Translations under genes and position numbers: made by a program | DNA from: Candidatus Sulfuritelmatomonas gaucii | GTDB taxonomy: Bacteria > Acidobacteriota > Terriglobia > Terriglobales > Acidobacteriaceae | Length of the DNA stretch: 64,000 bases | Reading direction: 5' to 3' | Assembly (NCBI GenBank): GCA_900290245.1 | Contig: OKRB01000105.1 | Coordinates: 18,212 to 82,211 of the forward strand | Part shown: positions 35,017-44,005 of the stretch, piece after piece | How positions within the stretch are numbered: position 1 is the stretch's first letter | How the letters are laid out: every line of letters begins with the position of its first letter | Notes under the pieces: model-generated | What the model was told of the DNA's origin: nothing | Database searches by the model: none | What the model saw: only the letters and a program-made list of their open reading frames with translations

Positions 35017-35488
35017 GTTCGTGCTCTCCTTGTTCACTGCCAATTCTTCGTGTCACGTGCCAAAACCTGGAGTCAAGCTCGGCCAATATTCCGTGTCATG
35101 CCAAAAGCTCGTTTGAGGGGATTAGCAAATCTCCGCGACACTTTGTGGCCAGATTGGTCAGGAACAAACTTTCCTTTCCCTTCAGATCTCTGGTCCAAAG
35201 TATATGCGAGCGGCCAGAAGGGCAGCAAAGGTCATGTCAGCAACTCCAATGGATTTGGCCAGTGCCGCAACAACAGATGCTGAACCGTCGTCAGTCTCCC
35301 GTTCCCGATCGACGCGAAAAGGCAATCTTAAACAGCGGCGACGTGTGCCACACGTGTGCCGCTTTTCAGGTCTCAGGAGGGAGCAAGGCGCGCGAGACCG
35401 GCCAATTCCAAATTGTCGGGTCGATCGCTTACTTCTCACTTTGGCTGGTCTTAACCAGCTGTAGTATTAAGGGGATCTTCGCACGCCC
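35017..35488. other. 472-bp gap without a recognisable gene
   Basis: Region between divergent ssb and the GH89 gene. Codon use in all frames is poor and no domain is seen. It holds an inverted GGTCTC...GAGACC pair flanking an AGGAGGGAGCAAGG fragment of the short-unit family (about 35370-35400) and the palindrome at 35444-35459. Presumably promoters for both neighbours. Confidence 0.5.
35444..35459. promoter_or_regulatory. Palindrome upstream of the GH89 gene
   Basis: GCTGGT CTTA ACCAGC, a perfect 6-bp inverted repeat, 30 bp before the start codon. It differs from the LacI-type site at 37905-37922, so if it is an operator it may serve another regulator. It could also be a short leader hairpin. 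Confidence 0.4.
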
Positions 35489-37783
35489 ATGATGCCGGCT
35501 TTGAATGGCTTGCTTACAAAAGCACTGACCGCGCTCTGCATTCTTTTCGCTACGGCGCATGTAGTTCATGCGGCCGATGCAAAGAGCGGCCAACTGCAGC
35601 CAGCCAGAGCAGCCCTCAAACGGTTGATTCCCTCACTGCAGTCGCAGATCAGTCTCTCAAAGATAAGTAGCGGTGACGGCGGCGATGCATTTCGTATTTC
35701 CGGAACAAAGGGGAACATCCAGGTAGAGGCGACTTCAAACGTCGCCGCTCTTTTTGGAGTGAACTGGTATCTCAGGTATGTTGCGCATTTACAAATCTCC
35801 TCAAACGGGGATCAGCTTCGGTTTCGGGGCAAACTGCCGGGTCCGCCCGAGGCGATCGAAAAGAAGTCACCGTATCGTTATCGCTATGCGCTGAACGAAA
35901 ACACCGACGGCTACTCAACACCGTACTGGGATTGGGCCCATTGGGAACGCGAAATCGATCTGCTCGCAGCCAGTGGCATCAACGCCATGCTTGTGGAACG
36001 TGGCGCGGATGAAGTGCTCTATCGAACTTTCCGTGAATTAGGCTACCCGGACGGCGAGATTCGCCAGTGGATTGCGCAGCCCGCACACCAGAACTGGCAA
36101 TTGATGGGCAACCTGTGTTGTTTTGACGAGCCCATCTCACGGCAACTGCTTGAGCGGCGCACGCAATCGGCCAGGCAGATGGTTGCGCGGCTGCGCGAAC
36201 TCGGCATCACGCCTGTCCTACCCGGCTATTTCGGAATCGTTCCGGAAGGCTTTGCCAAGCGACATCCGGGCGCTCACGTGGTTGCGCAGGGGACGTGGAA
36301 CGGTTTCAGCCGCCCCGGTTGGCTCGACCCACGCGATCCTCTCTTTGCGGAAGTGGCTGCGGCTTTTTACCGGCACGAGCGTGAACTTTTTGGCGACACG
36401 TCGATCTACGACATGGAGCCATTTCAAGAAGGCGGGACACCTGGAAAGGTGCCTGTGAGCGCGGCCGCAAAGCGCATCCAGCAGATGCTCAATCTCGCCC
36501 ACCCTGACGCGCTATGGATGATGCTTGCGTGGCAGGACAATCCATCGCCGGTTCTGCTTGAAGGAGTGAATCGTAACCGGCTTCTGATCGTTGACATCGA
36601 ACAGGGACGCACGCCCCACGAAGCCCGTGAAGCAGATTTTCGAGGGGCGCACTATCTGTTCGGCGGACTGTGGGAGTTTGGGGGACGGACGACGCTGGGC
36701 GCGAATCTTTACGACTACGCTGTGCGCCTGCCAGCGATGGGGACTCGACCGGGGAGCAAGATGGCCGGCACCGCGTATTTCTCTGAAGGGCTCGACACAA
36801 ATCCCGCGGCGTTCACGCTCTTCACTGAAATGGCGTGGCGCGAACAACCGGTTGACGTGATTGAGTGGTCGAAGGGCTATGCCAGGAGCCGCTATGGGAG
36901 CGACGATCCACATGCCGAGCGAGCGTGGCAGATCCTGATGCAGACGGTATACAGCGGGATGGCTGACAGTGTTTCCAATCATGGTGAGCGGGACGCAGCA
37001 ACAGAATCTCTATTCGCCGCACAGCCAAGCCTGACGGCTACGAAGGCATCGATATGGGCTCCGGATCAGCTTCGTTATGCGCCGGAGGAGTTGGAAAGCG
37101 CGTTGACGGAGCTGCTCGAAGCCGGCCCAGCGGTTCGAGCGACTGCCACGTACCAATATGACCTGGTCGATGTTGCCCGCCAGGTGATATCCAACTGGAG
37201 CAGAGCGGCGCTGCCGCAAATCAAAGACGCTTACGACCATCGCGACGAGGCGCAGTTCCAAAGTCTTGCTCAGCGATGGCTAAAGATGATGGACCTGGAA
37301 GACGCGATGCTTGCGACGAACTCTTCGTTTTTGCTGGGGCGCTGGCTTGACGCAGTGACGCCATGGGCGGCAAGCGACGGCGAAATGCGACGCCTGCAAT
37401 TTGATGCGCGGTCGATTTTGACAACCTGGGGCGACCGGACCGCCAGTGAAGCAGGATTGCACGATTACGGCAACAAGGAGTGGGCCGGGCTAATTTCGGG
37501 CTACTACCGGCCGCGATGGCAACTTTATTTTGACAAACTCGCTCAGTCAATGAAGGAAGGAACGGCTCCGGGGAAGATCGACTGGTTCCAGATTGGCGAG
37601 CGATGGAACGGGTCGCTCACGGGATACACAACGCGACCCCAGGGTAATTCGTGGTCCGCTGCCAACAAGGTGGCGCAAGAGCTTGGTATACTTTGCCGGC
37701 GCCCTGAGGGATCGGGTGGTGACTTGGTGTCGAGCTCCTCGGCCTGTGCTGATCAGGAAGGATTGCGCGCGACTCCCAAATAG
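35489..37783 (+). CDS. Alpha-N-acetylglucosaminidase (GH89, NAGLU family), secreted
   Basis: 764 residues; signal peptide to about residue 29 (ends HVVHAAD). N-terminal domain to ~110, then the catalytic barrel: YRYRYALNENTDGYSTPYWDWAHWEREIDLLAASGINAML is the GH89 signature. By alignment from memory with human NAGLU, acid/base Glu310 (IYDMEPFQEG) and nucleophile Glu433 (AYFSEGLDTN) are 123 residues apart, like the 130 in the human enzyme. Removes terminal alpha-linked GlcNAc. First gene of the 35-45 kb locus, 626 bp upstream of the TonB receptor operon. Start ATG 35489 or 35492. Confidence 0.92.
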   Translation: MMPALNGLLTKALTALCILFATAHVVHAADAKSGQLQPARAALKRLIPSLQSQISLSKISSGDGGDAFRISGTKGNIQVEATSNVAALFGVNWYLRYVAHLQISSNGDQLRFRGKLPGPPEAIEKKSPYRYRYALNENTDGYSTPYWDWAHWEREIDLLAASGINAMLVERGADEVLYRTFRELGYPDGEIRQWIAQPAHQNWQLMGNLCCFDEPISRQLLERRTQSARQMVARLRELGITPVLPGYFGIVPEGFAKRHPGAHVVAQGTWNGFSRPGWLDPRDPLFAEVAAAFYRHERELFGDTSIYDMEPFQEGGTPGKVPVSAAAKRIQQMLNLAHPDALWMMLAWQDNPSPVLLEGVNRNRLLIVDIEQGRTPHEAREADFRGAHYLFGGLWEFGGRTTLGANLYDYAVRLPAMGTRPGSKMAGTAYFSEGLDTNPAAFTLFTEMAWREQPVDVIEWSKGYARSRYGSDDPHAERAWQILMQTVYSGMADSVSNHGERDAATESLFAAQPSLTATKASIWAPDQLRYAPEELESALTELLEAGPAVRATATYQYDLVDVARQVISNWSRAALPQIKDAYDHRDEAQFQSLAQRWLKMMDLEDAMLATNSSFLLGRWLDAVTPWAASDGEMRRLQFDARSILTTWGDRTASEAGLHDYGNKEWAGLISGYYRPRWQLYFDKLAQSMKEGTAPGKIDWFQIGERWNGSLTGYTTRPQGNSWSAANKVAQELGILCRRPEGSGGDLVSSSSACADQEGLRATPK

Positions 37784-37867
37784 TTTCACCACTTCTCAGT
37801 TGGTCAACGCGGAACTTTTCATGGTGCACACTCCTGGTCATGAATGGAGTCGTTATTGACAAAAAGC

Positions 37868-37895
37868 TTGACAATGGAATGCGGCATGTTCTAGG
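37868..37895 (+). promoter_or_regulatory. Promoter of the TonB receptor-PI-PLC-LacI operon
   Basis: TTGACA (37868-37873, perfect -35) and TCTAGG (37890-37895, weak -10) with a 16-bp spacer. Transcription would start near 37902, right at the LacI-type palindrome, and leave a leader of about 500 nt before the receptor start codon. Confidence 0.6.
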
Positions 37896-37904
37896 GTTCC
37901 AGAA

Positions 37905-37922
37905 TACGTAAGCGCTAACGTA
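37905..37922. promoter_or_regulatory. LacI-family operator candidate
   Basis: TACGTAAGCGCTAACGTA: all symmetric pairs match except one (A/A at positions 6 and 13). It has the central CG of LacI/PurR-type operators and lies immediately downstream of the promoter at 37868-37895, where a repressor would block initiation. A LacI-family gene is the last gene of the downstream operon. Confidence 0.75.
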
Positions 37923-38409
37923 CCCGGAGATACGATTGCGGTTCGAAGCGCGGTTTCCCCTTGTTACGATCATTGAGGCTAAGTGATGCATGGTCCCGCT
38001 CGGCCCCCTGTGGCACATCCAAAGTTGGGGCGGTTCCTGGGATGCAGGAATCGCACAACGCGACCAAGAGAAGTCTGTGGAATCTGAAATCACCTGAGCC
38101 TCTTGCTGCAGATGTTGGGCTAGTCTTTTCTGACGTTGCGGGCCTCTGCCAATTCCTCCAAATTGCTTACTGCGAGGAGCCACCAAGAGCAGTTAAACAT
38201 CCTGTAACTTGTTTGGCTCAGACTGGATCTGCGCTCGCTCCTGCAGAAGGAGCGGCAAGCGCATTTCCAATACTCGGGTTTCCGATCGACCTTGCACGGT
38301 GGGTACACTTCCCCGGAGCTTGCAGCGCTTGAAGCTGCAACAGTTTTCCGTGCTGATGACCGATCTGAGCCCGAATCGATCCAGAACCTTTGAAAGGAGT
38401 CAAGACAAG
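37923..38409 (+). other. Long leader region of the receptor operon without a gene
   Basis: About 490 nt with no convincing coding frame. Two good hairpins are visible: 38230-38263 (nested TGCGC and CGCTCCT arms around GCAGA) and 38320-38340 (TTGCAGC/GCTGCAA, 7 bp). I recognise no known riboswitch. A second promoter inside it cannot be excluded. Confidence 0.45.
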
Positions 38410-41400
38410 ATGGCTAGATTGACCGTGTTGAACAGGCTGGTGTGCGCGGCGCTATTTCTGATTTCAGGCGCATTCATTTGCACGTCGGCCAGCGCGCAAT
38501 TTGAAACCGCATCGGTACTGGGCTTCGTACACGACACGTCAGGAGCGGCAGTAGCCAATGCGAAAGTCACGCTCATCAACGTTGCCACGGGTACCGAAGC
38601 AACGGTCACAGCGGACAGCCAGGGCGAATTCGAATTTACGAGCGTTCGCGTTGGCAATTACAAAGTGACGGGATCCGCATCAGATTTCAGCGCCACCACG
38701 ACGGATGCGTTCACGGTTGAAGTGAACGCGCGCCTGCGGGTTGACATTTCGCTGAAACCGGGCGCAGCGAGCGAAACCATTACCGTAACCGGCGCTGCCG
38801 CACTGCTCAATACCGAAGATAGTGAACGCGGCCAGATTATTTCTGCCCGCGACGTAAGCAATCTTCCGCTGAACGGCCGCGCTTACGCCGATCTGGCCCT
38901 GCTTACGCCGGGCGTGCGCGCGAACAACCTGGAAAACCAAACTGTGACCAGCCGCGACGCATCGTACAACGTCAACGGAGAGCGCAGCGAATTCAATAAC
39001 TTCCTTCTCGACGGCTTGGACAATAACGCCTACGGCACATCGAACCAGAGCTTCTCGAACCAGGCGATCCAGCCTTCGCCCGATGCCATCAGCGAGTTTC
39101 GCGTTGAAACGGACAACTACAGCGCGGAGTATGGACGCGCGTCCGGAGCCGTCTTCAACGTCAGCATCAAGAGCGGGACAAATCAACTGCACGGCGGTTT
39201 GTGGGAGTACAACCGCAACACCGACTTCAACGCGATTGGCCCATTCAAGCCTCCCACCAACGTCTTGACCGGAAAGTCGCAGAAACCCGTGCTCGTGAAG
39301 AACCAGTTCGGTGGAGACATCGGCGGACCGATGCCGATCTTCAAGGGCAAGATTTTTTATTTCGGCGATCTTGAGAGCAACCGGCAGGTACAGGGCCAAT
39401 ATTCCGCTTCCACCGTGCCCAACAGCAATCAGCGCCAGGGCGTTTTTACCGACACGAACGGCAACCCGGTTCCGTTGCACAATCCTCTTACCGGTACGGT
39501 CTATGCCAATGGCATTGTTCCCCAATCGGACTGGGGTTCGCTGGCCAAGCTTGTCATTCCGGCATTGCCCTCAGCCAATGTGAGCGGGGCCTTCTCAAAT
39601 AACCTTGTCAATGTTCCAAAAGCCAACTTCAAAGATTACAGAAGCGATGCGCGATTTGATTTCTTTTTGAATCCACGCAGCACGGCCTTTTTCCGCTGGA
39701 GCTATCACCACCAGGACATCGTCGACGCTGAGCCCATCACCGGCCCGGCCGGAGGAAACGGCAACGGTACCATTCATGACTACAATAAGCAAATCGCGGC
39801 GGGTTATACCTTCCTGTTCAACCAGCACTCGATCCTTGATGCTCGAGTAGCTTTCACCTGGACCCTCGGCGGAAAAACACCGTATGGCCTGGGCCAGCAG
39901 AGTTTGCTCGTGCAGGCAGGTATTCCGGGCTTACCGACCAGCCCGGTAGTCTCGCGCTCGCTGAATGATCAGAACGTGAGCAGCTTCAGCCAATTTGGAT
40001 CGCAGCCAAGCAACCCGCAGTTTCAGAACCCTTTCGCTATCGATCCGAAGGTAAATTACACGCTTCTCAAGGGCCGCAACAGCATGAAGTTCGGCTACGA
40101 GTACCAGTCGATCAACACAGAGATCGACGACTTCAACCCGGTCTATGGGCAGGACAACTATTCCGGCGGATTCAGTGCCGGCCTCTCGAACGCCAGTGCC
40201 GGCAGTTACAACAGCAACGGCGATGCCGGCATCAAGGAGGCCGCATTCCTCGCCGACTTTCTGGTTGGCGCACGCAGCCTGTACCAGTTGAACAACTTCC
40301 GCATTGTGAACTATCACCAGCGCATGAACTTCATCTATTTCCAGGACGACATGAAACTCACGCGCAATTTCACGGTGAATGCGGGAATGCGCTACGAGCT
40401 CGCGACGCCGCAATGGGTCGACGGAAATCACCTGGCAAATTACGACCCGAACACGAATACGCTGCTGCAGGCCCAGGGGGGCTCACTCTATGGCAGCGCG
40501 CTCGTGAATATGCCGAAGACCGATTTCGCTCCGCGCATTGGCTTCTCCTACGGCTGGAAAGACAAGACGGTGATTCGCGGCGGCTACGGTATAAGTTATG
40601 ACCAGTTCAATCGCGAAGGCGGCGAAAATCTGCTCGCCTATAACGGGCCGTACATCGTCAACTCGTCCATTACGCAGCAGGTTGTTACCAGCGGCGTCAA
40701 CACGCCAATTTGCGCCGCCAACGTGCAATCGACCACCTGCTTCAGCCCGGAGTCACAGGGCTACGGCACGAACTTTGTAAGCGCAGCGGGATTCAGCACT
40801 GCACTGGCACAGACGCGCTACATTCCGCCGAACATCGCCACCGGTTACGTGCAGGCCTGGCACTTCGGTATCCAGCGCAAGTTGAATGAAAGCACGCTGT
40901 TCGATGTCTCCTATGTCGGCGAGCACGGGGTTCACATATGGGTGCTTGACGATATCAATCAGGCTACTCCGAACACGCCTTCGTCTACTTGCAGCAACAC
41001 CGTCAACTCGGGCTGCGTACCATTGCTCAATCGCCGCCCGCATGTCGGATTCACGGGTATCGAAGGGTCCTCTAACGCGGGCATGTTGATCTATCACGGC
41101 CTTCAGGCCAGGCTTGAACACCGCTACTCGGGCGGACTCTACCTCCTTGATGCATTCTCGTATTCACGGGCCGTTGACAATGCATCAGGCCACCTGGACA
41201 CGCCGAACAATGACAATTCGCGCGTGAACCTCGCCAATCTCCGCGGCGAGCGCGGGCAGTCGGCTTACAACCAGCCGCTGAACGACACGCTCACCGCTAT
41301 CTGGGATCTGCCTTACGGCCGCGGCCGGCACTGGGGCGCAAGCGCCAATCGCATGATGCAGACTGTAGCGGGCGGCTGGCAATTTACCATCATCGATACT

Positions 41401-41841
41401 GCTACCAGCGGACAGCCTGTCAACCTGATCTACTCCGAGCCTTCGCAGTTTGACGTAAGTGACTTGCTCAACTATCGCCCCAATGTTACCGGCAACCCGA
41501 AATCACTACGGGGCTCCTGGGTGAAGACAAATACTTCGCTGAACGGATACCTGAGCTCGTCGACTGTCAGCGTCCCCACCGACATTACGCACCCTTACGG
41601 TAACGCCGGGAGAAACTCCATTCGCGACAACGCCTTCTACCAGGTGAACGCCGGACTGCACAAGCTGTTTCCGCTGTGGAGCGAGTCGTCGAGCCTGGAT
41701 TTCCGCTGCGAAGCGTTTAATTTACTCAACAATGTCAACTACACGGCGCCAGACTCCAACCGCCAGGACGGTGGATTCGGCTCCATCATAGGATACTTTC
41801 CACCGCGCCAGCTGCAACTGGCCCTCAAATTGAACTTCTAG
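38410..41841 (+). CDS. Oar-like TonB-dependent outer-membrane receptor with carboxypeptidase-regulatory domain
   Basis: 1143 residues from ATG 38410 (AAAGGAG 9 nt upstream). Signal peptide to ~35 (ends TSASAQ). A carboxypeptidase-regulatory-like domain at about 38-115 (GFVHDTSGAAVANAKVTLINVATG) precedes a plug (about 125-260: LPLNGRAYADLALLTPGV, SYNVNGERSEFNNFLLDGLDNN) and a barrel ending RQLQLALKLNF. These receptors take up or bind large substrates at the outer membrane. It is the first gene of an operon with a phosphoesterase, PI-PLC and LacI regulator (34-bp, 18-bp and 39-bp gaps), so its substrate is probably what those enzymes process. Confidence 0.93.
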   Translation: MARLTVLNRLVCAALFLISGAFICTSASAQFETASVLGFVHDTSGAAVANAKVTLINVATGTEATVTADSQGEFEFTSVRVGNYKVTGSASDFSATTTDAFTVEVNARLRVDISLKPGAASETITVTGAAALLNTEDSERGQIISARDVSNLPLNGRAYADLALLTPGVRANNLENQTVTSRDASYNVNGERSEFNNFLLDGLDNNAYGTSNQSFSNQAIQPSPDAISEFRVETDNYSAEYGRASGAVFNVSIKSGTNQLHGGLWEYNRNTDFNAIGPFKPPTNVLTGKSQKPVLVKNQFGGDIGGPMPIFKGKIFYFGDLESNRQVQGQYSASTVPNSNQRQGVFTDTNGNPVPLHNPLTGTVYANGIVPQSDWGSLAKLVIPALPSANVSGAFSNNLVNVPKANFKDYRSDARFDFFLNPRSTAFFRWSYHHQDIVDAEPITGPAGGNGNGTIHDYNKQIAAGYTFLFNQHSILDARVAFTWTLGGKTPYGLGQQSLLVQAGIPGLPTSPVVSRSLNDQNVSSFSQFGSQPSNPQFQNPFAIDPKVNYTLLKGRNSMKFGYEYQSINTEIDDFNPVYGQDNYSGGFSAGLSNASAGSYNSNGDAGIKEAAFLADFLVGARSLYQLNNFRIVNYHQRMNFIYFQDDMKLTRNFTVNAGMRYELATPQWVDGNHLANYDPNTNTLLQAQGGSLYGSALVNMPKTDFAPRIGFSYGWKDKTVIRGGYGISYDQFNREGGENLLAYNGPYIVNSSITQQVVTSGVNTPICAANVQSTTCFSPESQGYGTNFVSAAGFSTALAQTRYIPPNIATGYVQAWHFGIQRKLNESTLFDVSYVGEHGVHIWVLDDINQATPNTPSSTCSNTVNSGCVPLLNRRPHVGFTGIEGSSNAGMLIYHGLQARLEHRYSGGLYLLDAFSYSRAVDNASGHLDTPNNDNSRVNLANLRGERGQSAYNQPLNDTLTAIWDLPYGRGRHWGASANRMMQTVAGGWQFTIIDTATSGQPVNLIYSEPSQFDVSDLLNYRPNVTGNPKSLRGSWVKTNTSLNGYLSSSTVSVPTDITHPYGNAGRNSIRDNAFYQVNAGLHKLFPLWSESSSLDFRCEAFNLLNNVNYTAPDSNRQDGGFGSIIGYFPPRQLQLALKLNF

Positions 41842-41875
41842 TCCGCAGAGGAAGGAAGAAAACCCGAGGGTAGAG

Positions 41876-42823
41876 ATGATGACCATCACCCGTCGGCAGT
41901 TTGGAATTCTCTCTGCCGGTGCTCTGGGCTCAAGCCTCACGCGCTCGCTTTGGGCGCGTGAGGCGTCCCCGACTGACAGGGACCGTTACTTCTACTTCGC
42001 CGTCATCGCGGATTCGCATGTCATCGATGGTTTCTATCACGGCCAGGAGAGCAACGCTGAAGACACGGAAAGCCTACAACATACCGCGGCAAACCTGGTT
42101 TCCGCACGCACCCTCATCAACAGCCTCGATCCGCCCATCGAACGGGTTTTTGTGGTTGGCGACTATTTTCACAATTATCCGTCTTTGGATTACGACTTTT
42201 ACTTCAAGAACACGACGCGGCTCGACAATGCCAAGGCGATTACCGACGGATTCAGGATGCCCGTTCAGGTCGGACTGGGAAATCACGATTACGGAGTACC
42301 CGGCGTTTCGCGCGAGATGAGTCATCGCCTCTTCGAGGCTAAGTTCCACATCAAGCCCTATTACGCCCTGGAGCACAAGGGCCACAAATTTATCGACCTG
42401 AACAACTTTCTTGGCACGACCTGGGGCCCGGCATCCACGATGGTGGATCGCACAACGGGATCGCTTGGCGAAGAGCAGCTGAACTGGTTTGAAGCGCAGC
42501 TTGAAGAGGGAAAGCCTTCTTTCGTTTTCATCCACTATCCCCTTTGGCTCGTCGTCCCCAAGGAAGTCGCCGATTATGGACTGCATCCGCTGATCCGCAA
42601 GCACAAGGAGACGATTCAACTTGTCGTCTCGGGACACTGGCACAAATGGGTAGATTTCGCGCATACCTACGGGCCGCAGCAATATGTGATCGCGGCCACG
42701 CGCTATGACCCCAACGCATACATGTTGATGGAAGTGGACCGCCAGCGAAACACCTGGCGTTTTCTCAACGAAAGCCTCGTCGAGTGGTCCACGCATTACA
42801 GCAAACCGTACAACCATGCATAA
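41876..42823 (+). CDS. Tat-exported calcineurin-like metallophosphoesterase
   Basis: 315 residues with a Tat signal (TRRQFGILSAGALGSSL). Metal-site motifs in order: ADSHV, VVGDYFHN (GD), GLGNHDYG (GNHD), FIHYPLW and SGHWHKW (GHxH), so the dinuclear site looks complete. The first motif reads D-S-H as in cyclic-nucleotide and phosphodiesterase-like members. Acts in the periplasm on a phosphomonoester or phosphodiester. Lies between the receptor and PI-PLC genes, which suggests it removes phosphate from the product of the PI-PLC. Confidence 0.9.
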   Translation: MMTITRRQFGILSAGALGSSLTRSLWAREASPTDRDRYFYFAVIADSHVIDGFYHGQESNAEDTESLQHTAANLVSARTLINSLDPPIERVFVVGDYFHNYPSLDYDFYFKNTTRLDNAKAITDGFRMPVQVGLGNHDYGVPGVSREMSHRLFEAKFHIKPYYALEHKGHKFIDLNNFLGTTWGPASTMVDRTTGSLGEEQLNWFEAQLEEGKPSFVFIHYPLWLVVPKEVADYGLHPLIRKHKETIQLVVSGHWHKWVDFAHTYGPQQYVIAATRYDPNAYMLMEVDRQRNTWRFLNESLVEWSTHYSKPYNHA

Positions 42824-42841
42824 GTTCTACGACCAGGAGCG

Positions 42842-43966
42842 ATGATGCCCTCGCGAAGCAATCGAATGCTGTCTTTCCTCATAGGCCTGGCGCTCTGCGC
42901 TCTGCCTGCCACCTGCCAGAAGAACGATCAGTTGCGATTGAACCAGATCCAGGTCATCGGGACTCACAACAGTTATCATGCCGGCTTTGCGCCCAGCGCG
43001 GCGCAATTATGGCAAACCAAGAATCCGAGTATGTTCGACGGCCTCGACTATCGTCATGTGCCGTTGAATCAACAATTCGACGGAGGCGTGCGCCAGATCG
43101 AGCTTGATGTCTTCGCCGACAGCAAAGGAGGGCTCTACGCGCATCCAACCGGTCCGTCGATGATTGCGGCCGCGAATCTGCCACCCGATCCTGACTTCGA
43201 TCCCGACGGCGTTATGACCAAGCCGGGTTTCAAGGTCATGCACATTCAAGATATCGACTTCCGCAGCACGTGTCAGCCGTTCATCGCATGCCTGCGTCAA
43301 GTGAAGGAATGGTCACATGCCCACCCGGGACACATCCCCATCTTTATTCTTGTCGAGACAAAACAGGGTGCGCCGCGCAGCCCAGTGCAGCGCACTGTGC
43401 CGGAGCCATTCACCTCTGCGACTTTCGACGCACTCGACGCGGAGATTCGCGCGGTGTTTTCCCCCGATCAGCTCATCACTCCCGACGACGTTCGCGGAAG
43501 CTACGCAACGCTGAACGATGCAGTCCTCCACGGAAACTGGCCGACGCTGCTCAGCGCACGCGGGAAAGTGATTTTTCTCATGGACCAGCGGCCGGTTGGT
43601 CCTGTTTATCTTGAGGGCCACCCCTCGCTACGCGGCCGTGTGCTGTTTACCAATGCCGAGCCGGGAGAGCCCGATGCCGCCTTCATCGAGCGCAACGACG
43701 GTCCGTCGAGCGAGATTTCGGAGCTCGTTCGCAAAGGCTACCTCGTCCGCACTCGAACCGATGCTGACACACGGGAGGCCCGCACGAACTCAACCGGTCG
43801 CCGGGACACTATGATGGCGAGCGGCGCGCAAATCCTGAGCACCGATTATCCGGCGAACGAGCCCGCGCGCTGGCCGGGGCATTATTCAGTGAGCTTGCCC
43901 GGGAACGCCATTGCTCGCTGTGACCCCGTGAATTCTCCGGCTACCTGTAGCGGTGCACTGCGATAG
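42842..43966 (+). CDS. Secreted phosphatidylinositol-specific phospholipase C-like protein (calcium-type)
   Basis: 374 residues; signal peptide to ~25 (ends LPATCQ). N-terminal catalytic motif QVIGTHNSYH, then GVRQIELDVFADSKGGLYAHP and a late VRTRTDADTREAR...QILSTDYP segment. These match the calcium-dependent PI-PLC family described from Streptomyces. It would cleave the bond between diacylglycerol (or ceramide) and phosphoinositol headgroups. 18 bp after the phosphoesterase gene. ATG 42842 or 42845; the GGAG at about 42837 favours the second by spacing. Confidence 0.88.
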   Translation: MMPSRSNRMLSFLIGLALCALPATCQKNDQLRLNQIQVIGTHNSYHAGFAPSAAQLWQTKNPSMFDGLDYRHVPLNQQFDGGVRQIELDVFADSKGGLYAHPTGPSMIAAANLPPDPDFDPDGVMTKPGFKVMHIQDIDFRSTCQPFIACLRQVKEWSHAHPGHIPIFILVETKQGAPRSPVQRTVPEPFTSATFDALDAEIRAVFSPDQLITPDDVRGSYATLNDAVLHGNWPTLLSARGKVIFLMDQRPVGPVYLEGHPSLRGRVLFTNAEPGEPDAAFIERNDGPSSEISELVRKGYLVRTRTDADTREARTNSTGRRDTMMASGAQILSTDYPANEPARWPGHYSVSLPGNAIARCDPVNSPATCSGALR

Positions 43967-44005
43967 CCGGCTGCCACATATTTCTTTGCTTCAGGAGATT
44001 CCTCC

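Noticed and set aside
35050-35464. Several short open frames between ssb and the GH89 gene
   Set aside because: Arg/Ser-rich translations, no start signals, mutually overlapping; treated as non-coding.
38209-38409. N-terminal extension of the TonB receptor from 38209
   Set aside because: The extension lies before a clear signal peptide and a Shine-Dalgarno at the ATG 38410; its residues look non-coding.
37923-38409. Known riboswitch in the receptor leader
   Set aside because: I could not match the conserved core of any class I know; only generic hairpins are visible.
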